From an uncultured Lachnospiraceae bacterium (lineage in GTDB: Bacteria > Bacillota > Clostridia > Lachnospirales > Lachnospiraceae): 64,000 bases of DNA. The position numbers and the translations under genes are program-made. Of this stretch, positions 1 to 9,410 are shown in pieces. Each line of letters opens with the position of its first letter. The first letter of the stretch is position 1. The stretch spans positions 62,001 to 126,000 of the forward strand of contig CAMEIX010000006.1 in the NCBI GenBank assembly GCA_945919075.1. The letters run 5' to 3'. The notes under the pieces are model-generated. The model had not been told where the DNA came from, did no database searches, and saw only the letters and a program-made list of their open reading frames with translations.

Positions 1-599
1 CCGGTGATGAACCCGATGGCTCCGCTAAATTCTTTGCAACCGCATTCCAGAATGAAAAGATGAAGGAAGCGGTCATGAAACTTTTGAACGAAAGAGACGG
101 TCTTGCACTGGGTATCTGTAACGGTTTCCAGGCGCTCATTAAACTGGGACTGGTTCCTTTCGGCGAAATCGTAGGACAGACCGAGGATTCTCCGACTCTT
201 ACCTTCAACACCATTAACCGTCATATTTCCAAGATGGTTTATACCAAGGTAGTTTCCGACAAATCCCCCTGGTTACGCGGTGCAAAATTAGGACAGACCT
301 ATTGTAGCCCCGCATCCCACGGTGAAGGACGTTTCGTGGCAAAGAAGGAGTGGCTGGATAAACTGTTTGCCAATGGCCAGGTTGCTACCCAGTACGTAGA
401 CATTGATGGTAATATTTCCATGGATGAGGAATGGAACGTAAACGGTTCCTATCTTTCCATCGAGGGTATCACTTCCCCTGACGGAAGATGCTTTGGTAAG
501 ATGGCTCATGCAGAAAGAAGAGATAAATCCGTTGCAGTTAATATTTACGGCGAACAGGATCTCAAGATCTTTGAAAGCGGTGTAGAATATTTCAAATAG
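1..599 (+). CDS. purL: Phosphoribosylformylglycinamidine synthase, C-terminal glutaminase part (5' truncated by window)
   Basis: Frame open from window start; GICNGFQALIKLGLVPFG glutaminase motif and C-terminal SPDGRCFGKMAHAER. Confidence 0.93.
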   Translation, partial: GDEPDGSAKFFATAFQNEKMKEAVMKLLNERDGLALGICNGFQALIKLGLVPFGEIVGQTEDSPTLTFNTINRHISKMVYTKVVSDKSPWLRGAKLGQTYCSPASHGEGRFVAKKEWLDKLFANGQVATQYVDIDGNISMDEEWNVNGSYLSIEGITSPDGRCFGKMAHAERRDKSVAVNIYGEQDLKIFESGVEYFK

Positions 600-695
600 T
601 TAATATTCAAGATATAAAAGTTAAGCGAGGCAGTTTCGGCTGTCCCGCTTTTACTTTTCGTATGGGGAAAATCAGGAAAAAGGAGTGAAAATATC

Positions 696-1307
696 ATGTG
701 GGATACAGATGTTATATTTCGTAATATAATGGAGGCAATTGGTACAGGCGGTATCGGTATTATAGGAATTGATGGTCTTGGAGGTGCGGGCAAGAGTACA
801 ATATCTGAAAAAATATGTCAGAAACTTGAAGAAAATAATTATCATACCATTTTACTTCATATTGATGATTTCATCCATGTACGTAAAGTAAGATACAATG
901 CAGAATACCCCGAATGGCAGTGTTACTATGATTTGCAGTGGAGATTTGATTATTTTGCCAATGTGATTAATGAAATTAGAAATAATAGCGACGATTGTAT
1001 TTCTGTAGAACTGTATGACAAGGATCATGATACCTATTTTACACAGAGTTTTCCTATTCATGATAATACGATTGTGATTGTGGAAGGAATCTTTCTACAA
1101 AGAAAAGAATACTCTAATCTATTTGATTATATGATATATATTGATATCCCGGAGGAAGACAGGCTTTATCGTGTGATAAAAAGAGATACCTATATTGGCA
1201 ATGAACAACAAATTATTGACAAATACAAAAACAGATATTTCCCGGCTGAACACAGATATATAGAAGAGTACCGGCCGGAAGAGAATGCGGATTTCTTACT
1301 AAACTGA
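696..1307 (+). CDS. Uridine kinase / phosphoribulokinase-family P-loop kinase
   Basis: GIDGLGGAGKST Walker A, HIDDFIH, VEGIFLQ motifs; RBS aaaggagtg upstream. Confidence 0.8.
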   Translation: MWDTDVIFRNIMEAIGTGGIGIIGIDGLGGAGKSTISEKICQKLEENNYHTILLHIDDFIHVRKVRYNAEYPEWQCYYDLQWRFDYFANVINEIRNNSDDCISVELYDKDHDTYFTQSFPIHDNTIVIVEGIFLQRKEYSNLFDYMIYIDIPEEDRLYRVIKRDTYIGNEQQIIDKYKNRYFPAEHRYIEEYRPEENADFLLN

Positions 1308-1611
1308 GTCCGATACCGACAAAATCAAAAGTGCGAAGCACGACAGGCACGAAGTGACTGAATTTTGGAGGTAAGTAGATAGGAAAATGAGAATTGACCG
1401 AGCACTTTGGAGCGAGGGATGATAATTGACCCAAGGTCAATTGTATGGGTACAGAGATAAAGAAAAATCGAAATTTGTATCACAACCATTGTCCTAACAA
1501 AACACTAATGTCATCCTCACAGAGAAGTATTGGAACATCGACGGGAAGCCGGGGCATAGGAGGCGAAAGAAAGGGTTTAAACCCCGTGGGGGAAGATATA
1601 TGCCCCGCGGA

Positions 1612-1738
1612 GCGGTGCCATTCGCATTTCGCTGCGCTTCATGCTCATGACGCGCTGTCGCGCTATGCGTCTGTTCGCATAAATGTGCATTTGTGAGTAA
1701 ACTCCCATGCACATTCATGCTCCATCCGCGTACCGCTC
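1612..1738. repeat. 127-bp dispersed intergenic repeat, copy A
   Basis: Near-identical, gap-free match to 23909..24035; contains internal hairpin tgtgcat...atgcaca. Confidence 0.9.
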
Positions 1739-1757
1739 AATAAACACCATATAACAC

Positions 1758-1786
1758 TTGACAACAGTTACACACTGTTATATACT
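1758..1786 (+). promoter_or_regulatory. Sigma-A promoter TTGACA-N17-TATACT with dyad AACAGT-TACAC-ACTGTT in spacer (putative GntR operator)
   Basis: Exact -35, 17-nt spacer, near-consensus -10, inverted repeat overlapping the promoter, directly upstream of a GntR gene. Confidence 0.75.
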
Positions 1787-1828
1787 GTTTACTGTAGATG
1801 ATCATTACAGAAAGAGGTACCAGATAAT

Positions 1829-2200
1829 ATGCATATTATCATTAATAATTCTTCCATGATTCCTGTGTATGAACAGTTGATGGATCATATTAAACAGGGA
1901 ATCATAAACGGAGATCTGAAGGAGGGAGAGGTGCTTCCCTCAGTCAGGGCTTTTGCCAATGAATTGAAAATCAGCGCACTTACCGTCAAAAAGGCCTATG
2001 ACAGGCTGGAGGAGGACGGTTTCGTGGTGACGGTTCAGGGCAAAGGAACCTATGTTTCGGCAACCGACAGGCAGCTTGCCAAAGAGGCACGGAAAAAGGC
2101 TGTGGAGGATGCTTTTTTTGCAGCGGTTTCAAAAGCCAGATCCGTAGGAATAAGCAATGAGGAAATGAAGGAAATTTTGGATATTATTCTGGAGGAATAA
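1829..2200 (+). CDS. GntR family transcriptional regulator (YtrA-like, short C-terminus)
   Basis: IPVYEQLMDHIKQGIINGDLKEGEVLPSVRAFANELKISALTVKKAYDRLEEDGFV wHTH. Confidence 0.9.
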   Translation: MHIIINNSSMIPVYEQLMDHIKQGIINGDLKEGEVLPSVRAFANELKISALTVKKAYDRLEEDGFVVTVQGKGTYVSATDRQLAKEARKKAVEDAFFAAVSKARSVGISNEEMKEILDIILEE

Positions 2201-2202
2201 GT

Positions 2203-3048
2203 ATGATTGAGGTGAATGGTTTAAAGAAGAGATATCAGGATTTTTGCCTGGATATATCGCTTCATGTGCCGGCCGGAACGGTATGCGGCATTGTAGGAAA
2301 GAACGGAGCAGGAAAGAGTACCACTATTAAATCCATTCTTGGTCTTGTAAAGCCCGATGAAGGGGAAATACGGGTGCTTGGGAAGAATATCGGAGAACTT
2401 ACCGTAAAGGATAAGGAACAGCTTGGAACAGCATTGGCTGACTCGGGATTTTCTCTGGAACTTAATGTGGAGGATACGATTGCTGTTCTTAAGAAAATGT
2501 ATCAGAAATTTGATGAAAAATTTTTCAGAGAGGAATGCGGCAGGCAGAATATTCCCCTGAATAAAAAGATGCGCGAGTTTTCCACCGGCATGAAAGCCAA
2601 GGTGAGAGTGCTTACCGCGGTCAGCCATGGGGCCAGACTTTTAATTCTGGATGAACCGACAGCAGGGCTCGATGTGGTAGCCAGAAAAGAGGTAATTGAT
2701 ATTTTAAGAGATTTCCTACAGAAGGACCCGGAAACCTCCATTCTCATCAGTTCCCACATTTCATCGGATTTAGAAGGGCTGTGTGATGATATCTATTTCA
2801 TTCATGACGGAAAGGTAATTCTGCATGAAGATACGGACCGGATTTTGGGAAATTACGGGGTCCTTCGTGTCAGTAGTGAAGATTTTGCAAGACTTGACAA
2901 GCAATATCTGCTCTGTACAACAAAAGAATCTTTCGGCTTTGTGTGTCTTACCAAAGAAAAGATGTATTATCGGGAAAATTACCCGGATATCGTGGTGGAG
3001 AACTGTAAACTGGATGATGTGATTCTGTTAATGCTGGGAGGGAAATAA
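2203..3048 (+). CDS. ABC transporter ATP-binding protein
   Basis: GKNGAGKST Walker A, FSTGMKAKV signature, LLILDEPTAGLD Walker B. Confidence 0.93.
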   Translation: MIEVNGLKKRYQDFCLDISLHVPAGTVCGIVGKNGAGKSTTIKSILGLVKPDEGEIRVLGKNIGELTVKDKEQLGTALADSGFSLELNVEDTIAVLKKMYQKFDEKFFREECGRQNIPLNKKMREFSTGMKAKVRVLTAVSHGARLLILDEPTAGLDVVARKEVIDILRDFLQKDPETSILISSHISSDLEGLCDDIYFIHDGKVILHEDTDRILGNYGVLRVSSEDFARLDKQYLLCTTKESFGFVCLTKEKMYYRENYPDIVVENCKLDDVILLMLGGK

Positions 3049-3049
3049 C

Positions 3050-3703
3050 ATGAGAGGTCTGCTTGAAAAAGATTTCCGCTTATTGTGGAAAAGAAAGAAT
3101 TATCTTCTGATGATAGGAATCATGGCGATTCTATTTAGCAATACCATGGATGGCTATTTTATTGCTCCTTATATCTGCCTGTTATGTATGCTGTTAACGG
3201 TTAGCACAATCAGTTATGATGAGTTTGATAATGGGTATCCCTTTTTAATGGTTCTTCCCATTACCCCCAAGACTTACGCTGTGGAAAAGTATGTGCTGGC
3301 TGGCATTATGGGGACGATTAGCTTTCTGCTTACGGTAGTGCTGCTTGTGTCAGCAACCTTTTTACAAACCCAGTCCATAGAGGTATCGGTGTTGATTGAG
3401 AAACTGGCAATTTTTGCTCCTTTCTATATGATAATGTTTTCTGTGATGGCACCGGTTCGGTTAAAATTCGGTAATGAAAAGAGCCAAATTGTACTTCTTC
3501 TGGTAGGCGGAATCGGTATGCTGGCAGCTTTATTTGGGAAAAAACTTCTATCCCTATATCCGGAAGGGATGGCAGGAATCGTGCAAAAAATGCAGCATAT
3601 TCCGGATGAAGCATTTTTGTGGACAGGAGTTGTGCTTCTGGTGCTCCTTGTCTTGGGTTCCCTAAGAATCAGTATTTCCATCATGAACCATAAGGAGTAT
3701 TGA
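3050..3703 (+). CDS. ABC-2 type permease subunit
   Basis: Multi-TM protein immediately downstream of the ATPase gene. Confidence 0.8.
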   Translation: MRGLLEKDFRLLWKRKNYLLMIGIMAILFSNTMDGYFIAPYICLLCMLLTVSTISYDEFDNGYPFLMVLPITPKTYAVEKYVLAGIMGTISFLLTVVLLVSATFLQTQSIEVSVLIEKLAIFAPFYMIMFSVMAPVRLKFGNEKSQIVLLLVGGIGMLAALFGKKLLSLYPEGMAGIVQKMQHIPDEAFLWTGVVLLVLLVLGSLRISISIMNHKEY

Positions 3704-3726
3704 TTTGTTCATGATATTTTGAGTAT

Positions 3727-3784
3727 AAAAATCTCCATTGTTGCGAAAAGTTTACGGTTTCGCAATGGTGGAGATTTATTTTTA
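3727..3784 (+). terminator. Intrinsic terminator-like long hairpin
   Basis: aaatctccattgttgcgaaa...tttcgcaatggtggagattt, ~20 bp stem including G-U pairs, then T-rich tract. Confidence 0.75.
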
Positions 3785-3883
3785 AAAATTTTATGATTTC
3801 AGAAAAGGAATTTCGACACCAATACAGAATATTAGATATGAGAGAGTTGTTTTGTGCAGGCATTTATGCAGAAAGGCAAAAAC

Positions 3884-4888
3884 ATGACTATCAGAGAACA
3901 GTTGGAACAGTGGGAAAAAGTGTATTTAAGTCCTTATGCGACATTCAGCGTGAATTCGAAAGGACGGGACAGGGTGGAAGAGCAGTGCGATATCCGACCG
4001 GTATTCCAAAGAGACCGGGACCGAATCTTACACAGCAAGTCCTTCCGCAGATTAAAGGATAAAACCCAGGTATTTCTTACACCCGAGGGGGATCATTACC
4101 GGACCCGCCTCACGCATACCCTGGAGGTTTCCCAAAATGCCAGAACGATAGCAAAAGCACTTCGGATGAATGAAGATCTGGTGGAGGCTATCGCACTTGG
4201 CCACGACCTTGGGCACACTCCCTTCGGGCATGCCGGAGAGCGTGCACTGAATGAGATTTGTCCTTATGGATTCAAGCACAACGAGCAAAGTGTCAGAACC
4301 GTTGAAAAACTGGAAAAAAACGGTGCCGGATTGAATCTTACCTTTGAGGTACGGGATGGTATCCGGAATCACCAGACAGATTCCATGCCCGCTACATTAG
4401 AGGGCAAAATTGTCCGTTTTTCCGACAAGATTGCTTATATTCATCACGATATGGATGATGCAATCCGGGGCGGAATTCTAAAGGAAACGGATGTGCCGAA
4501 GGAAATCGGGGACGTAATCGGTTATACAACGGGAGAACGGCTGGATCATTTTATTCATGATCTGGTTACCACCAGTTTTGAAACCGGTGATATTAAGATG
4601 TCAGAGCCGGTGGCACTTGCCATGAAGAAACTGAGGGCTTTTATGTTTGAAAGGGTTTACCAGAATCCGGATGCAAAGAGTGAAGAAGGAAAAGCAGAAA
4701 TGCTGATGAAGACACTCTATGAGTATTATCTGAAAAACATTGACAAACTGCCCGCTGATTTCTTGAAAATGATTGATGAAGGGGAACATAGGGAAATTGT
4801 GGTCTGTGATTATGTGGGAGCCATGACCGACCGGTTTGCCATTGCGACTTATGAAGAACTTTTTATTCCCAAATCCTGGCACGGATGA
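3884..4888 (+). CDS. dgt: dGTP triphosphohydrolase-like HD-domain protein
   Basis: SFRRLKDKTQVF, HTLEVSQNARTIAKAL, GHDLGHTPFGHAGE motifs; start MTIREQ with nearby RBS. Confidence 0.9.
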   Translation: MTIREQLEQWEKVYLSPYATFSVNSKGRDRVEEQCDIRPVFQRDRDRILHSKSFRRLKDKTQVFLTPEGDHYRTRLTHTLEVSQNARTIAKALRMNEDLVEAIALGHDLGHTPFGHAGERALNEICPYGFKHNEQSVRTVEKLEKNGAGLNLTFEVRDGIRNHQTDSMPATLEGKIVRFSDKIAYIHHDMDDAIRGGILKETDVPKEIGDVIGYTTGERLDHFIHDLVTTSFETGDIKMSEPVALAMKKLRAFMFERVYQNPDAKSEEGKAEMLMKTLYEYYLKNIDKLPADFLKMIDEGEHREIVVCDYVGAMTDRFAIATYEELFIPKSWHG

Positions 4889-4929
4889 TGGGGTAAATCA
4901 TAATACAAAAAGAACGAAAAGAGGACAAT

Positions 4930-6693
4930 ATGTACTATCCTGAAGAGATTGTGGAAGAAGTCAGGATGAAAAACGACATAGTGGATGTGGTCGGCAGTTA
5001 TGTGAAAATTCAAAAAAAGGGAAACAGTTATTTTGGCTGTTGTCCGTTTCATAACGAAAAGACTCCTTCGTTTTCCGTTTCGGGCAGTAAGCAGATGTAT
5101 TACTGCTTCGGATGCGGTGCAGGGGGCAACGTTTTCACATTTGTTATGAATTATGAGAATTACAGTTTTGTCGAAGCTGTTAAAATGCTGGCGGACAGAG
5201 CGGGTGTAAAACTTCCGGAACTGGAGTACTCCGAGGAAATGAAAAAAAAGGAGAACCACCGGGCCAGACTCTTAGAAGTAAACAAAGAGTCCGCAAAATA
5301 CTATTATTACCAGCTTCGCTCCAAACGGGGAGAGGTGGGGCTTAAGTATCTTAAGGACAGGCAGCTGACGGAAGAGACCATGAAAAAATTCGGCCTTGGT
5401 TATGCCACGGACGGACTGTGTCGTTACCTGAAGGAAAAAGGATATGAGGACAAATTAATAAAAGAAGCAGGCGTAGCCGGGTTTGATGAAAGGCGTGGTT
5501 TGCATGATACGTTTTGGAATCGTGTGATGTTTCCGATACAGGATATTAACCACAGGGTCATCGGATTCGGCGGACGTGTGATGGGCAAGGGGGAGCCCAA
5601 ATACTTAAACTCTCCGGAAACGCCCATATTTGATAAACGGAGAAATCTTTACGGGATGAATTTCGCGCGTACCGCAAAGGCCGGAAACCTGATTATCTGT
5701 GAAGGATATATGGATGTGATTTCCATGCATCAGGCAGGGTTTACCCAGGCCGTGGCATCCTTAGGCACTGCTTTTACCACGGAGCAGGCTTCCCTTATGA
5801 AGCGTTATACGGATAAGGTGCTTCTGGCTTATGACAGTGACGGAGCAGGCACCAAAGCAGCGCTTCGTGCCATCGGGATACTTCGTCAGGTGGGACTTAC
5901 CGGCAAGGTAATCAACATGCAGCCCTATAAAGACCCGGATGAATTTATAAAGAATCTGGGAGCGGAAGAGTTTCAGAAAAGAATCGACCAGGCGGAAAAC
6001 AGTTTCATGTTTGAGGTCCGGATTTCGGAGCGGGACTATGACTTAAAAGATCCCGAGGGGAAAACCGCATTTCACCGTGAGATTGCCAAAAAACTTTGTG
6101 CCTTTGAAGATGAAGTGGAGCGCGAAAATTACCTGGAGGCAGTGGCGGATAAGTATCATATCGGTTTTGAAAATATGCGAAAGCTGGTTAATTCCTATGC
6201 ATCGAAAACCGGACTGGTACAGGCTGTTGAGAGACCAAAATCCGGCATTCATTCAAAGCCTTCCAGGGAAGAAAATGCGGATAAGGTACAGCGGATGTTA
6301 CTCACCTGGATTACGGATTATCCGGAACTTCTGCCCAAAATCGAGAAGTATATTGCGCCTTCTGATTTCACGGTAGAGTTGTACAGAAAGGTTGCGGAGC
6401 GCCTCTTTTCGGATATGAAAGCCGGCAAATACAATCCGGCATCCATTATCAGTATGTTTACGGATGAAGAGGAACAGCGTATGGCAGCCGCTCTGTTCAA
6501 TACCAAGGTGGAAGCTATTGAAACGAAGCAGGAAAAGGAAAGAGCTTTTCACGATATCCTTTATGCGGTCAAGAAAAACAGTTATGAATACTATTCCGGG
6601 AAACTGGGAACGGACGTGAATGCACTCAATCAGGTAATTGCCGGGAAAAAGGCGTTGGAAGAACTTGGGAAAATGCATATCTCATTAGATTAA
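4930..6693 (+). CDS. dnaG: DNA primase
   Basis: CPFHNEKTPSFSVS...YYCFGCGAGG zinc ribbon; Toprim EGYMDVISMHQAG. Confidence 0.97.
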   Translation: MYYPEEIVEEVRMKNDIVDVVGSYVKIQKKGNSYFGCCPFHNEKTPSFSVSGSKQMYYCFGCGAGGNVFTFVMNYENYSFVEAVKMLADRAGVKLPELEYSEEMKKKENHRARLLEVNKESAKYYYYQLRSKRGEVGLKYLKDRQLTEETMKKFGLGYATDGLCRYLKEKGYEDKLIKEAGVAGFDERRGLHDTFWNRVMFPIQDINHRVIGFGGRVMGKGEPKYLNSPETPIFDKRRNLYGMNFARTAKAGNLIICEGYMDVISMHQAGFTQAVASLGTAFTTEQASLMKRYTDKVLLAYDSDGAGTKAALRAIGILRQVGLTGKVINMQPYKDPDEFIKNLGAEEFQKRIDQAENSFMFEVRISERDYDLKDPEGKTAFHREIAKKLCAFEDEVERENYLEAVADKYHIGFENMRKLVNSYASKTGLVQAVERPKSGIHSKPSREENADKVQRMLLTWITDYPELLPKIEKYIAPSDFTVELYRKVAERLFSDMKAGKYNPASIISMFTDEEEQRMAAALFNTKVEAIETKQEKERAFHDILYAVKKNSYEYYSGKLGTDVNALNQVIAGKKALEELGKMHISLD

Positions 6694-6736
6694 AGGTTAT
6701 AATACTATTACATTTTGAAAGGATGGAACCCTAACA

Positions 6737-7849
6737 ATGGATGAAAACACAAAGGCAAAATTTGACGAGAAAATAAAAGAATTGCTGAGCATGGCAAAGA
6801 AAAAGAAAAATGTACTGGAATATCAGGAAGTTGCGGATTTCTTTGCAGACCTTAATCTGGAAGACGATCAGATGGACAAGGTGTTTGAATTTCTGGAAGC
6901 CAGTGGCGTGGACGTGCTTCGCATTACCGAGGACGATGAAGTGCCCGAAGAAGAAATCATGCTGATCGAAGAGGAAGATGTAGATGTGGAAAACATCGAT
7001 CTTTCCGTTCCGGATGGCGTCAGCATTGAAGATCCTGTCAGAATGTATTTGAAGGAAATCGGAAAAGTGCCCCTACTTTCCGCAGAGGAAGAAATCGAAC
7101 TCGCCCAGAAAATGGAAGAGGGAGATCAGGAGGCCAAAAAACGTCTTGCAGAGGCAAACTTAAGACTGGTAGTAAGTATTGCAAAGCGTTATGTGGGCCG
7201 CGGTATGCTTTTCTTAGACCTGATTCAGGAAGGTAACCTGGGTCTTATTAAAGCTGTGGAAAAATTCGATTATCGGAAGGGATATAAATTCTCCACCTAT
7301 GCTACCTGGTGGATCAGACAAGCTATTACAAGAGCTATTGCCGATCAGGCCAGAACCATTCGTATCCCCGTGCATATGGTAGAAACCATTAATAAACTGA
7401 TTCGTGTCAGCCGCCAGCTTTTACAGGAACTGGGCAGAGAACCGTCTCCGGAAGAAATTGCGGCAGAAATGAATATGCCTGTGGAACGTGTCAGAGAAAT
7501 CTTAAAAATCAGTCAGGAACCGGTTTCTCTGGAAACTCCTATCGGCGAGGAGGAAGACAGCCATCTGGGCGACTTTATTCAGGATGATAACGTACCGGTA
7601 CCTGCGGATGCGGCAGCCTTTACCCTTTTGAAAGAGCAGCTTAATGAAGTGTTAGATACCCTTACGGACAGGGAGCAGAAGGTATTAAAGCTCCGTTTCG
7701 GTCTGGACGACGGCCGTGCCCGTACGCTTGAGGAAGTGGGTAAGGAATTCAATGTAACACGTGAACGTATCCGTCAGATTGAAGCAAAAGCACTCCGTAA
7801 ACTGCGTCATCCTTCCAGAAGCCGTAAGTTGAAGGATTATTTGGATTAA
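6737..7849 (+). CDS. rpoD: RNA polymerase primary sigma factor
   Basis: [40 protein letters not shown]-terminal [31 protein letters not shown]. Confidence 0.98.
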   Translation: MDENTKAKFDEKIKELLSMAKKKKNVLEYQEVADFFADLNLEDDQMDKVFEFLEASGVDVLRITEDDEVPEEEIMLIEEEDVDVENIDLSVPDGVSIEDPVRMYLKEIGKVPLLSAEEEIELAQKMEEGDQEAKKRLAEANLRLVVSIAKRYVGRGMLFLDLIQEGNLGLIKAVEKFDYRKGYKFSTYATWWIRQAITRAIADQARTIRIPVHMVETINKLIRVSRQLLQELGREPSPEEIAAEMNMPVERVREILKISQEPVSLETPIGEEEDSHLGDFIQDDNVPVPADAAAFTLLKEQLNEVLDTLTDREQKVLKLRFGLDDGRARTLEEVGKEFNVTRERIRQIEAKALRKLRHPSRSRKLKDYLD

Positions 7850-7850
7850 T

Positions 7851-8591
7851 ATGGAATTATCGGTCAGATTAAAGACAATTGCAGATATGGTGACCGTCGG
7901 AAACCGGGTGGCGGATGTGGGCTGTGATCATGGATTTGTATCCATTTACCTTTATGAAAAGGGAATTGCACCCCGGGTCTATGCCATGGATTTGAGGGAG
8001 GGCCCGCTTCAAAGAGCCAGGGAGCACATTGCAGAAAAAGGCTATGAGGCATACATAGAGACACGCCTGTCTGACGGTGTGGAAGCACTTGGTGAAGGAG
8101 AGGCGGAGGCGCTCGTCTGTGCCGGTATGGGAGGCAGACTGATAGCTGCAATCTTAAATGAGGGAATGGAAAAAGTCCGTGAGATGAAGGAACTGATTTT
8201 AGGTCCCCAGTCAGAACTTGCTTTCCTCAGGGAATTTCTTCGTAAAAATCATTTTCAGATTATACAGGAGGAAATGGTAAAGGAGGAAGGCAAATATTAT
8301 CCGGTTATCAAGGCAGCTTTCGGAGCGGAAGAGCTAAGCAAAGCCGGAATTGCCATGAAGAATCGGAACGGACAGGAGATACCGGAAGAATTCAGACAGA
8401 AGCTGGAGGATGCTTACGGACCGCTTTTAATCCGGAATGCCCATCCGGTTCTAAAGGATTTTCTGGAAAACAGATATAGGTTAAATGAATCCATTCTGGG
8501 CGGGCTTACCGGTGAAAAAGCAGCGGGGCGAAGGGCAGAACTTCTGGAAGAACAGGAAGGAATTCGAATTTGTCTGCATGTCATGGCATAG
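7851..8591 (+). CDS. trmK: tRNA (adenine22-N1)-methyltransferase family
   Basis: VADVGCDHGFVSIYL SAM motif; position directly after rpoD. Confidence 0.88.
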   Translation: MELSVRLKTIADMVTVGNRVADVGCDHGFVSIYLYEKGIAPRVYAMDLREGPLQRAREHIAEKGYEAYIETRLSDGVEALGEGEAEALVCAGMGGRLIAAILNEGMEKVREMKELILGPQSELAFLREFLRKNHFQIIQEEMVKEEGKYYPVIKAAFGAEELSKAGIAMKNRNGQEIPEEFRQKLEDAYGPLLIRNAHPVLKDFLENRYRLNESILGGLTGEKAAGRRAELLEEQEGIRICLHVMA

Positions 8592-8617
8592 TTTAAACAC
8601 AGGGAAGAGGGTTACTT

Positions 8618-9400
8618 ATGAAATGTACGGATGTACGGGAAAGGCTTGAAATCCTGGCACCCGCAAAGTTTGCGGAAAGCTGGGATAATGTAGGACTGCT
8701 TGCAGGAAGAAGCAGTAAGGATATCAAAAAGGTTTATCTGGCCGTGGATGCGACGGATGAGGTGATTGAGGATGCCATCGAGGCAGGGGCGGATATGCTT
8801 CTGACCCATCATCCGTTAATCTTTAAACCGTTAAAGGCGGTGACCGAAGAAAACTTTATCAGTCGCAGGATCCTGCGTATGCTTCAGGCAGATATGTGCT
8901 ATTATGCCATGCATACGAACTTTGATGTTATGGGGATGGCGGATGCAGCAGCGGATGAACTACGATTAAAGAACAGGCAGGTTCTGGATGTCACCTATGA
9001 GGATGATATTTCCAGAGAGGGAATCGGAAGAATCGGAAGCCTGCCGGAGGCTATGACATTAAATGCCTGTGCAAAACTGGTGAAGGAGACATTTCGTCTG
9101 CCGGCGGTCAGAGTATATGGGGAACTTTCTGACAGGGTAGAGGTGGTGGCTGTTTCACCCGGAAGCGGCAAATCCGTGGTGGGTGCAGCTGTGGATGCAG
9201 GTGTGCAGGTGCTTATTTCCGGCGATATTGACCATCATACCGGTATTGATCTGGTTGCACAGGGAGTCAGTGTGATTGATGCAGGCCACTATGGATTGGA
9301 AAAACTCTTTATACCGTATATGAAGGATTATTTCAAACGTAACATTCCGGGAATTATAGTAGAGACTGCGGAGGAAAAAAGTCCGTATGTCGTGATTTGA
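8618..9400 (+). CDS. Nif3-like dinuclear metal center protein
   Basis: ESWDNVGLLAG, LLTHHPLIFKP, HTNFD, DAGHYGLEK motifs. Confidence 0.92.
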   Translation: MKCTDVRERLEILAPAKFAESWDNVGLLAGRSSKDIKKVYLAVDATDEVIEDAIEAGADMLLTHHPLIFKPLKAVTEENFISRRILRMLQADMCYYAMHTNFDVMGMADAAADELRLKNRQVLDVTYEDDISREGIGRIGSLPEAMTLNACAKLVKETFRLPAVRVYGELSDRVEVVAVSPGSGKSVVGAAVDAGVQVLISGDIDHHTGIDLVAQGVSVIDAGHYGLEKLFIPYMKDYFKRNIPGIIVETAEEKSPYVVI

Positions 9401-9410
9401 GGAGGGAACC

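Noticed and set aside
1445-1718. ORFs 1445..1696 (+) and 1494..1718 (-)
   Set aside because: Overlap the dispersed 127-bp repeat and spacer motifs; no recognisable protein signal.
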